Source: Gerris lacustris (taxonomy: Eukaryota > Arthropoda > Insecta > Hemiptera > Gerridae). From it: DNA of 64,000 bases. Below the pieces are notes generated by a model. That model was not told the origin of the DNA and ran no database searches. It saw only the letters and a list, made by a program, of their open reading frames with translations. Both the position numbers and the translations under genes were made by a program. Shown here one piece after another: positions 56,621 through 64,000 of this stretch. Numbering within the stretch: the stretch's first letter is position 1; the number at the start of each line of letters is the position of its first letter. The DNA is taken from the NCBI GenBank assembly GCA_951217055.1, contig OX578276.1, forward strand, positions 119,110,979 to 119,174,978, read 5' to 3'.

Positions 56621-59600
56621 TTAACGACTGTGATACAGTTTAATGCGATTAACATGTATGGGCTCTGATGTGAGCTTCCCATACTTTAATATTTCAACTA
56701 AATAAGTTACATCGTTTAATTTTTTAACAATTTTCCATGGTCCTGTATACTTAGGACAAAATTTTTTACATAAATGATCTGGGAAGTTATGTATTTCAAC
56801 TAAAACAAGGTCGTTAATCTGGTAGTCACTTAAAGAATGACGAAGGTCGTAACGTTCTTTCTGTTTGGCCTGTACTTTTTGAAGAATTTGAGGTAATCTC
56901 TCTCGAATAGAGTGTAACGTTTTCAATTCAAGTAGTACATCGTTATCCGGTTGAGTGGGTAGAAGAGCAACGTCATCAATGGTCGTAGCGTGGTAGCCGT
57001 GCATCAGGTAGAACGGTTCATATTTAAGTGATGCTTGTTGACTGGTATTGTGCAAGAAGACGACATGATGTAGTATTAATGGCCAATTATTGTGAGAGTC
57101 ATTGACAAAGGATCTGATAAGTTCGCAGACTGTGTGGTTGAACCTTTCAACTAAGCCCTGAGCAGCTGGGTTGTAAGCAGAACTGAATCTTTGATTGATT
57201 CCTAATGCCTGTGTTAATTGTCGAACTGCGGTCGCTATAAAATGACTGCCACGATCTGAAGAAATAATTCGTGGTGCACCAAATCGATTAATAGTTTCCA
57301 ATATAAAGTTGGCCGTTGTCTTTGCGTCAGCTCGGGCTACAGCCTTTGCCACAACAAATCTCGTAGTAACACATGTGGCTACTATAATGTATCTTTTATT
57401 GTAAGCTGGCTTCAATGGGCCTAAATAATCAAGTATTATGTGAGACCAAGGTTTTGAGGAGGGTATTGGTATTGGTTGTAAGTTACCTTGTGGTGGCTTC
57501 TTACTTTTTTTATTCTTCTGGCACTTGTCACAAGAAGATACAAATGTGATAACGTCTCGAGTCATGTTAGGCCAGTGGTATCGCTGTGCAAGCTTCATGT
57601 AGGTTTTTGTTATACCCTGGTGTCCTCCTGATGTGATAGATTCATGATATATTCGTATTAAATTTTGCTGAAGAGATTCAGGCACAGCTAAACGAAGAGT
57701 TCTTCCTTCTTTAGTTAGAGTTTTATATTGTAGGATGTCATCTTGATCAATGATGTATCGTCTAGATCGGCGAACTAGTTTATGGTCACTTTCATTATTG
57801 AGTAAAGCTAAGTATATACCTTTGAGGTATGGATCCTGCTTTTGTTGAACCTGGAGATTACTGATTTGTATTTCATTTACTTGGATATCATCCGGGTATA
57901 GTTCTTGATTGTCAGATGGGTATCTTGACAACGTATCTACTGGTTTCATTAAAGAACCAGGTTTATGACGTAGATCAAAATCATAATCTACTAGTTTAAT
58001 TGCTAATTTATTGAGACGAGAATTAACATTTTTAATGTTATTGTAGTATGTTAAGCTGATATGGTCATTATACACTATGACTCGTTTACCAAAAATATAT
58101 GGTCTCCAGTAGTTTAGGCAGTATACGATGGATAACAATTCTATCTCTGATGTTGTCCATCTCTGTTGTTGCGGTGTTAGTTTTTTACTCAAGTAGGCTA
58201 TTGGATGGTTTTTATTATCCTCGTCTCGTTGACATAATATTCCGCCGATACCTAGCTTAGAGGCATCTGTTAAAACAGTCGTTTGGCGATCTTCTCTATA
58301 ATGGCTGAGAACAGGTGGGTTCACCAATTTTTGTTTTAGATTTTCAAAGGCTTCTTCTTCTTTATTGGTCCATTTAAAGTTATGGGGTTCCTGTTTAGAT
58401 AACTCAATTAATGGGTTGGCCATTTCTGTATATTGGAAAATGAATTTTCTATAGTAACTAGTTAGCCTAAGAAACGATTTTACTGCCTTGATGTTAGTTG
58501 GTCTTGGAAAACGCATAACAGATGAAATATTATCCTGTAATGGAGATATACTGCTTTGCGATATTTGGTGTCCCAAAATTTTAATTTCATTATAAAAGAA
58601 ATGGCATTTACTAGATTTTAATTTAATACCACTTTTTCTGATATGTTTTAGTGTTCTTTCTAGATTATTTAAAGCACTATCAAAAGACGTAGAAAAAGAT
58701 ATTAAATCGTCTATATAGATGAGTAGTTCTGTATATAATTGAGAAGCAAAAACTTTGTTCATAGATCTTTGAAAACTAGCTGAGCTGTTTTTAAAACCTT
58801 GAGGTACTACGCAATATTCAAAAAGTCCTCTATGACAAATAAATGCCGTGTAAGTTCTATCTTCCTCTCGAATCGGTTGTTGGAAAAAGGCCTGATTAAT
58901 GTCTAAGACAGAGAAGAAATGTTGTCCGGATAGTATATCTAAAATTGTATCGATTCTAGGCAGAGGGTATTTATCCGATATAACTAATTTATTAAGTTTT
59001 TGATAATTCACTACCATACGGTAGCCTTTGCCTCCTGGCTTTTGAACTACGAAAGCTGGCGAGCTGTATGGACTTTGAGAAGGACTGATTATTTTGGCAT
59101 TTAATAGTTCGTCTATATATTTATCAAGCTCAGTTCTTTCCAATGAACTTAACTTATAAGGTGGTGAAGAAACTGGTTCATGGGATGTCATTTCTATTTT
59201 ATACGGATCTAGATTTGCTGGTGATAAATCAAATTCATTTTTAGCAAAAACATCTGTGTATTTAGTAAGTAATGTTAGAACTTTATGGTATTGCTCATTT
59301 GGTAAATCTTTATTAATATCCAATATTTGTCCACCGTCATCAAAAATATCCGGTTTAGTAATGCAAGATGAATCCGTTTGGATTCTAAGTTCACAGCAGT
59401 TGGCTGTTAATTTATGTTGAGCGATACTTTCTTCCGAATGTGTTGAAATTAACACTGTTCCTAACTGAGTGTTTTTATACAAGTGTTGTGTAAAAGGTCC
59501 TGTATTGGCCATCGTAATAAAATTAAGAGTTCCATCAGTCTGAATTTCCTCACGAGCGATTAATTGTTTTTTTGATAATAAATGTTGGTTTAAAGCTAAT

Positions 59601-60385
59601 GGACTTTCAAACGTAAAAGAATTGTGGATTTGTACTGGTATCTGTTTAGTTGAAAAGGCTTCTATGCAGATATCCCTAGTAGTAGTAACAGGAGTAAATC
59701 TTCCATTTGGAATATAATATTTACAAGTATAGTCTAATAATTTTACATTATTTTTTACAGTGTTTGTTTGGTTTAATTTAAATTTGGAAAATCCGTTTAC
59801 AGTTAATAAAGTTACGGCTTTTGTATTAAAATCTATTACAGCTTGATATTTTAGTAAAAAATCATTTCCTAGAATTAAATTTGAACTCAATGAATGTATA
59901 ACAAATACTTTATGTGTAAAAGGTACATCATTTATAAAAAATCTTAACGAGGCTGTGCCAAGCAAGTCTAATTGCTGTTTATTTGCTGTAGTTATAACAA
60001 TGTTTTTACATGGGGTTATAAAATTTTGTTCTACAAGATCAGAATCAATACAAGATATATTACTTCCAGTATCTAATAAAATACTTATAGGATCGTCAGA
60101 AATAAAACCAAAAAGATGTAGAGATATTCTTTCTTTCATCTTACACGGTGGATAACTATATGCAGTCTTCGTATCAACTGTTTCTACATTGTTTTTATTA
60201 GTAAAAATATTATTATGACCATCAGATTTTTTATTTGAACATTTAGTATTATCATGAACATGAGGTTTATTTGTAACAATATTTGTAGGTTTATCTGATT
60301 GCTTACGTAAATTAGAAATATTACTAGGGCTAGATGTGGAGGGAACAGATCTAGGGCCCGTCCCTCCTAGACCACGTTTTTTGCA
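56621..60385 (-). CDS. pol: Pol polyprotein: protease, reverse transcriptase, RNase H, integrase
   Basis: The frame is open from 60385 to the stop next to 56621. The first Met is at 60139 (1,172 residues from there; positions below count from it), but the frame extends about 82 codons upstream to overlap gag, so it is most likely read by -1 frameshifting, not from that Met. Protease: LLDTGS (Asp23). Reverse transcriptase about 340-530, with Asp413 in FSVLDI, the VVPQGFKNS segment and YIDD at 475-478. RNase H: LTDAS (Asp624), Glu665/667 and Asp692. Integrase: H832, H840, C870, C873 zinc site; catalytic Asp904, Asp962 and Glu998, a D-D-35-E spacing. A GPW-containing C-terminal module is at about 1125-1165; no chromodomain. 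All catalytic residues are present and no stop interrupts, so the enzyme set could be active. The leader before the protease is Asn/Ser/Thr-rich. Confidence 0.95.
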   Translation of the reverse strand, partial: CKKRGLGGTGPRSVPSTSSPSNISNLRKQSDKPTNIVTNKPHVHDNTKCSNKKSDGHNNIFTNKNNVETVDTKTAYSYPPCKMKERISLHLFGFISDDPISILLDTGSNISCIDSDLVEQNFITPCKNIVITTANKQQLDLLGTASLRFFINDVPFTHKVFVIHSLSSNLILGNDFLLKYQAVIDFNTKAVTLLTVNGFSKFKLNQTNTVKNNVKLLDYTCKYYIPNGRFTPVTTTRDICIEAFSTKQIPVQIHNSFTFESPLALNQHLLSKKQLIAREEIQTDGTLNFITMANTGPFTQHLYKNTQLGTVLISTHSEESIAQHKLTANCCELRIQTDSSCITKPDIFDDGGQILDINKDLPNEQYHKVLTLLTKYTDVFAKNEFDLSPANLDPYKIEMTSHEPVSSPPYKLSSLERTELDKYIDELLNAKIISPSQSPYSSPAFVVQKPGGKGYRMVVNYQKLNKLVISDKYPLPRIDTILDILSGQHFFSVLDINQAFFQQPIREEDRTYTAFICHRGLFEYCVVPQGFKNSSASFQRSMNKVFASQLYTELLIYIDDLISFSTSFDSALNNLERTLKHIRKSGIKLKSSKCHFFYNEIKILGHQISQSSISPLQDNISSVMRFPRPTNIKAVKSFLRLTSYYRKFIFQYTEMANPLIELSKQEPHNFKWTNKEEEAFENLKQKLVNPPVLSHYREDRQTTVLTDASKLGIGGILCQRDEDNKNHPIAYLSKKLTPQQQRWTTSEIELLSIVYCLNYWRPYIFGKRVIVYNDHISLTYYNNIKNVNSRLNKLAIKLVDYDFDLRHKPGSLMKPVDTLSRYPSDNQELYPDDIQVNEIQISNLQVQQKQDPYLKGIYLALLNNESDHKLVRRSRRYIIDQDDILQYKTLTKEGRTLRLAVPESLQQNLIRIYHESITSGGHQGITKTYMKLAQRYHWPNMTRDVITFVSSCDKCQKNKKSKKPPQGNLQPIPIPSSKPWSHIILDYLGPLKPAYNKRYIIVATCVTTRFVVAKAVARADAKTTANFILETINRFGAPRIISSDRGSHFIATAVRQLTQALGINQRFSSAYNPAAQGLVERFNHTVCELIRSFVNDSHNNWPLILHHVVFLHNTSQQASLKYEPFYLMHGYHATTIDDVALLPTQPDNDVLLELKTLHSIRERLPQILQKVQAKQKERYDLRHSLSDYQINDLVLVEIHNFPDHLCKKFCPKYTGPWKIVKKLNDVTYLVEILKYGKLTSEPIHVNRIKLYHSR
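60338..60382 (-). promoter_or_regulatory. -1 ribosomal frameshift signal between gag and pol
   Basis: In element orientation the gag frame passes through A AAA AAC at 60382-60376, a canonical X XXY YYZ slippery heptamer, six codons before the end of gag (stop included). Eight nucleotides later GGAGGGA (60367-60361) pairs exactly with TCCCTCC (60344-60338), a 7-bp GC-rich stem with a 16-nt loop. The pol frame is exactly -1 relative to gag, and the overlap (60385-60367) contains the heptamer. An alternative stem GGTCTAGG/CCTAGATC begins 2 nt after the heptamer and competes with it. Confidence 0.85.
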
Positions 60386-61725
60386 TTATCACAATTAATT
60401 GTATAATGGGAATTACTAGAACATTTTAGACAAACAGGTTTATTTTTTCTGCATTCCCTTGTTTCATGATTATTGCGAAGACAAATTTTACACTTTTTGT
60501 ATTTTTCATTTTTATTTTTATTACCATTATAGTTTTTAAAATTACTATTATTATAATTACTGTTAGAATTGCTTGCTCGAGCTCTATTGTAATTTTGATT
60601 ATAATTATTTGTTTCACGGTTGTGTCCGCTATTCTGATTTCTCTTATAAACAGAAAGTTTATTTACTGCCTCTGTCAAAGAGGTTATCTGCTCTTGAAGA
60701 GAGGAAAGATTAATTTTCGGTGGCTCATCAGTAACTCTGGGTATTTGATTCGGCACAGTATTGATTTGATTGAGATTACTATTTCTTCGAGATAACATAA
60801 GCTCGGCTTTCTCAAAAATAGTTAAATTATTTTTAAGTTTATTGAGATCAGAATTGTCCATCATTATTATTTTTTCAATAACGTTATAATTCAAACCATT
60901 CATAACATAATTAATAACTGTAACATCGGACATATCCCGTTTTATTAAATAGCATAAATTTTCCACCTGAGTGACAAAATCTTTAGCAGTTTGACCAGGT
61001 TGTTGTTTTAAATTATGCAATTTTATTTGCAACCTGTAAATTCTACCAGAACCAAAATGATTTTCAAATTCGGTTTTAACATTACTCCAATTTAAATCAG
61101 TGGAAAATTTGTGCTCTACATTTTTATATAAATCAGCTGCAGCACCTAACAGATACATAGGAAAATATAATAGTTTTTTTGTATCATCCCAGTTATATAT
61201 TTGGGATACCTTGATAAATTTTTCAAAGAAATCATCGTATAATTCATGAACATCTCCACTAAAATACGGAGGATTAAATATAGGTTGTTGATTGGGCTGA
61301 GAAATCATTATGTTTTTTATTTGGTCCGAAGACGAAGATTGATCTGATTTTGTCGGTAAATTTGTTTGTGTACGCTTAATATTAGTAAATGCAGCAGGAG
61401 TTACTGATAAAGGTTTAGTTTGTTTTGAAACTGTTTGGTCACTAGTAAACAAGTCAGATGGTACATCTACTGAACTAGTCTTAGCTGAAGGCACAAAGGT
61501 TGCACTAGATTTGCTCTTATCTCTCTCTGCTTTACTATTTTGATAATTTTTAATAAATTTTATTAAAAGTTTTCTTAAATCATCAACTGAATTGCTTGTA
61601 TCATATAAAATTTTATAATGTTTTAAAGCATCCTCTAATTCACCTTTGGAACATTTAGTTATCCATGATGTTGAGGGTTTCTCAATTAAACTATCAAAGT
61701 CCAACGTTTCATCGTGTGAACTCAT
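60367..61725 (-). CDS. gag: Gag polyprotein with two zinc knuckles
   Basis: 452 residues from the ATG at 61723-61725, 198 bp after the 5' LTR, to TAG at 60367-60369. The N-terminus (about residues 20-65, with WITKCSKGELEDALKHY and LRKLLIKFI) has the helix-extension-helix look of a SAP-like domain; this is inference from pattern. Residues about 155-330 carry a typical retrotransposon Gag core (YDDFFEKF, LGAAADLY, FENHFG, QPGQTAKDFV, MSDVTVINYVMNGL). An Asn-rich linker (about 360-408) precedes two CCHC knuckles, 412-425 and 432-445, each C-X2-C-X4-H-X4-C, which would bind the genomic RNA. The role is particle assembly in the cytoplasm. ORFs in other frames at 60.4-60.8 kb are shadows of the Asn-rich linker. 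Confidence 0.93.
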   Translation of the reverse strand: MSSHDETLDFDSLIEKPSTSWITKCSKGELEDALKHYKILYDTSNSVDDLRKLLIKFIKNYQNSKAERDKSKSSATFVPSAKTSSVDVPSDLFTSDQTVSKQTKPLSVTPAAFTNIKRTQTNLPTKSDQSSSSDQIKNIMISQPNQQPIFNPPYFSGDVHELYDDFFEKFIKVSQIYNWDDTKKLLYFPMYLLGAAADLYKNVEHKFSTDLNWSNVKTEFENHFGSGRIYRLQIKLHNLKQQPGQTAKDFVTQVENLCYLIKRDMSDVTVINYVMNGLNYNVIEKIIMMDNSDLNKLKNNLTIFEKAELMLSRRNSNLNQINTVPNQIPRVTDEPPKINLSSLQEQITSLTEAVNKLSVYKRNQNSGHNRETNNYNQNYNRARASNSNSNYNNSNFKNYNGNKNKNEKYKKCKICLRNNHETRECRKNKPVCLKCSSNSHYTINCDNAKNVV

Positions 61726-61902
61726 TGATATAATGTAATTACTCCGAATTACAAAAAAAAATTATTAAATTATTATTAAACAATTCAGTTTCCAATAGGA
61801 AAATGAGATAATATAGTAATTGGTAAATAATTAAAAATAATATAGTATAATCATAATTATTGTTTTGTTCCATTCCCTTATCCAACTTTTAAACATTGTG
61901 GT

Positions 61903-61920
61903 TACCCGGCGCCTCCACCA
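61903..61920 (-). other. tRNA primer-binding site
   Basis: Three nucleotides inside the 5' LTR the element reads TGGTGGAGGCGCCGGGTA, beginning with the TGG expected opposite a tRNA CCA end. Its complement, ...CCCGGCGCCTCCACCA, looks most like a tRNA-Ala 3' end; the tRNA identity is from memory of tRNA families. Confidence 0.75.
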
Positions 61921-61923
61921 ATT

Positions 61924-62179
61924 TGTGACGTAGAATATTTTAATGACAACCACTTGTTGGTTATAAAGGAATTAAACAAAACAAAACACATTTAAAAGAA
62001 ACATAATCTTTACTACATTTTATAATTTTAAATTGGTACATAACCTTAATATATAGAATTTGAATCTGGACATGTTGCCACCTCGAAGGCTTGATAGAGA
62101 GAGAGAGTGTGTGGGTGTGTTCTAGGTAAGGGAACCCCCACTCCTTATATCCCTACTCTTTACATCTAAACACCTGACA
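61924..62179 (-). repeat. 5' LTR, 256 bp
   Basis: Identical to the 3' LTR. In element orientation it opens TGTCAGGTGTTTAG and closes CGTCACA. It contains a (GA)n/(TC)n patch and the TATA-like box listed separately. ATTAAA near the 3' end could serve as the poly(A) signal. Confidence 0.95.
62143..62150 (-). promoter_or_regulatory. TATA-like box in the 5' LTR
   Basis: ATATAAGG lies 30 nt inside the 5' LTR in element orientation, followed by AGTGGGGG. If it is the core promoter, U3 is very short. Confidence 0.4.
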
Positions 62180-62183
62180 AAAT

Positions 62184-63654
62184 CAAACTTTGTTAAACTA
62201 AATTATACTTAATTCGTTAAGTTAATAACAATTAGACATTAATTAAATTATGATTAATGGTTCAGAATAGATGTACGTCATGTTCCTCACCCATTACCAC
62301 ACAGACGCCAAATCGACGCCTTAATAACTTTCAAGAACGCCACTCTCACAGATATTTGAATGCATTCTACTAAATACTAAACTAATTCATCGATTGGGAA
62401 ACCACTCTTCATACAAAGGACGTTCGTCGGGCTAAATAAATAAATTATTTATTATATTGCCAATTTCCATACCATATACATAGAATACATGTCTGCGACT
62501 TTTGTATTTGGGTACATCTTGATACAACTACTGTTCGTTGTATTTTTTTGAATGCAAGAATTCCAGACACATTATTTTTTATTAGTTTGATTATTTATGC
62601 AATCTGATTTATTTCCAAGATTCAAATATTGCTCATAACTTGTAAACACGCGAATTTTTGACACATGTTTATATAAACATTATTAATAGCCTTGGTGTGT
62701 TGAATAATTCCTCAAAGTTTGGCTAAACATTTTAAAATCACCGTATATTAACATATTATTATTTACATTGAGCATAAAAAAACACTAAAAAGAATCTACA
62801 ATATAAAAGTGATATAGACTATGTCGGTGATGTGCAAGTTGTTTGCTGTTTTGTTAGTCTGGGGGGATTTCAAAATGCTATACAATGCTCAACATGTAAT
62901 TAGTAGGATGGGTTTTCAGGAGGGTGCAAGAGAGGAAGTGTGGTTTCCTCGACGCCTAATCGGTAAGGTTTGGAAACAGGAGGCGATGGATTTCTCCAGG
63001 TGGATAAAGGAGAAGACTTTGCTTTCTTGTTCTGGTTCCATCTGGGCACGATATTCGGTCTGAGCAACAGATGCCTCTGCTCACCTGCGCTTCCCTTCCT
63101 CCAACCCTTTCCGCGCGGCCAACCTGCCTTCATCATCTGTTGCTTCTTGCTACAGCTTCCTCCACACATGTCCCGTGATCTGTACTTGTTGATTCCACCC
63201 CCGTGGTGAGCCGTTCAGGCAGGTGATACATTGAAACATCAGTCTAATACATTTGACAGTTTTTGCCCTCTGCTTTATGCATTTCCATAAATGGTAACAT
63301 CCTCCCTGCTAAAATCTTCTGCACATGCCTGTCTACTTGTTGCTTTTAGTACCGCCCCCAGCTCCCTCCGCCCCACCTGCTTCCCATTATTAAGCTATTG
63401 TAAAATTTCATATGATCTTAGTTTGAAAACTCTGTGAAAACCCTACTTTCTGGTGCACATGTCTTGTACTTGTCAACTTGTTGATTACATTTTAAAATCC
63501 ACTAACCTGTGATTATACTTCTTCAAACAATATCTTGGAAGCAACTTATGGATTTCGACTTTATAATGTTACCTTTTCTTTGAGTACGAGAGTGGCCACT
63601 TATCAACTACTCTGATATTTATATACCCAATAAGATTCAGTGGCATCGTATTGA
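62184..63654. other. no supported gene; compositional island at 62850-63200
   Basis: AT-rich except for a markedly GC-richer island at about 62850-63200 with overlapping open frames on both strands (80 and 79 codons plus, 89 codons minus). None shows a recognisable domain, and the frames contradict each other. Confidence 0.45.
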
Positions 63655-63657
63655 TGA

Positions 63658-63780
63658 GCGGCCCGCACACGATCAATAGTATTGTCAATAATTATATTGA
63701 AAATACTATTGTCAATATGCAAATTAATAACAAATTTTCATCAATACTGTTTTTTATACTAACGACCGTGTGCGGGCCGC
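63658..63780. mobile_element. 123-bp MITE with GC-rich 14-bp inverted ends and TGA duplication
   Basis: GCGGCCCGCACACG (63658-63671) is exactly complementary to CGTGTGCGGGCCGC (63767-63780), flanked by TGA at 63655-63657 and 63781-63783. A second inner pair, CAATAGTATT / AATACTATTG, also folds. A 3-bp duplication is usual for PIF/Harbinger-type elements, but TGA is not the typical TWA target, so the superfamily is left open. Confidence 0.75.
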
Positions 63781-63783
63781 TGA

Positions 63784-64000
63784 AGGTCGTGAAAGTAAAA
63801 TAAAAAGAAACAATCTACTTGATGTGCACATTAAATTTTAAAGATGCTTATGTAAAAATAAATTTGATTTTTTCAATCAGAGTTACTTCGTGGCCAAGTA
63901 ATACAGATTTTATTAACAGATTAATTGTGCCTCTTTCAGCACTAGATCTTGCAATGAGCAAAACGTGCTTCACAAAAAACTACTTTAAACTAGTTTTTTT
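63784..64000. other. no supported gene
   Basis: AT-rich to the window end; nothing recognised. Confidence 0.6.

Larger units (their letters stand above)
55830..62179 (-). mobile_element. complete Ty3/Gypsy-type LTR retrotransposon
   Basis: A 6,350-bp element in minus orientation: 5' LTR (61924-62179), primer-binding site, gag, -1 frameshift signal, pol in the order protease, reverse transcriptase, RNase H, integrase, about 520 bp of 3' non-coding sequence, polypurine tract and 3' LTR (55830-56085). AAAT at 55826-55829 and 62180-62183 is the target duplication. Integrase after RNase H places it in Ty3/Gypsy rather than Copia. Identical LTRs and intact ORFs point to a recent insertion. No env-like ORF follows pol, so it is a plain retrotransposon. 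Confidence 0.95.

Noticed and set aside
59955..60155. Plus-strand 66-codon ORF
   Set aside because: Antisense to the protease end of pol, without its own features.
60426..60795. ORFs on both strands inside gag (63 and 109 codons)
   Set aside because: Shadows of the Asn-rich linker codons (AAT/AAC) of gag read in other frames.
62821..63209. Overlapping ORFs in the GC-richer island
   Set aside because: Frames on both strands are open with no recognisable motif, so none can be preferred.

Overview
The window looks like intergenic and repeat-dense DNA from an arthropod nuclear genome, most likely an insect. It is AT-rich with no operon-like layout. One complete cellular gene is visible. The rest is mobile-element families typical of insects: a Ty3/Gypsy-type LTR element, LINE relics, and piggyBac-, hAT- and pogo/Tigger-type DNA elements, plus many foldback and MITE-like repeats. 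I cannot name the species. Order-level placement (for example Hemiptera versus Lepidoptera) is not secure from sequence alone.

Layout. Positions 1-3130 hold a short N-terminal ORF relic, a perfect hairpin and a LINE C-terminus relic. Positions 3248-4138 (+) encode a 296-residue ABHD11-like alpha/beta hydrolase. It has a probable 5'UTR splice acceptor just upstream and an AATAAA signal at 4363; a possible terminal exon of a convergent minus-strand gene overlaps its 3' flank. Positions 4.4-41 kb are almost entirely degenerate dispersed repeats. I labelled the recurring families T, U, V, W, X, Y and Z. Among them are several elements with clear ends: a piggyBac-type MITE at 9140-9698 with TTAA duplications, a 720-bp foldback at 15.8-16.5 kb, nested inverted-repeat elements at 19.8-20.6 kb, a perfect 32-bp-arm palindrome at 28.3 kb, and nested foldbacks at 37 kb and 38.7-39.4 kb. 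A 560-bp patch at 11841-12400 looks like decayed coding sequence that I do not recognise.

Positions 42.6-43.2 kb hold an internally deleted pogo/Tigger-like transposon. At 47.2-48.9 kb a 1.8-kb element with inverted ends carries a decayed ORF, which is split by a 501-bp hAT-type MITE with perfect 8-bp duplications. At 50.2 kb there is a LINE reverse-transcriptase relic.

Positions 55830-62179 are the best-preserved element: a complete 6,350-bp LTR retrotransposon on the minus strand. It has two identical 256-bp LTRs, AAAT target duplications, a primer-binding site, a polypurine tract, an intact gag with two zinc knuckles and an intact pol (protease, reverse transcriptase, RNase H, integrase). 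Gag and pol are joined by a textbook -1 frameshift signal (A AAA AAC followed 8 nt later by a 7-bp GC-rich stem). Identical LTRs and uninterrupted ORFs indicate a recent, possibly still active copy. There is no env-like ORF. I found no CRISPR array, rRNA, convincing tRNA gene or multi-gene system. The most informative signals are the retrotransposon and its recoding site, the nested insertions, and a set of near-perfect short hairpins.
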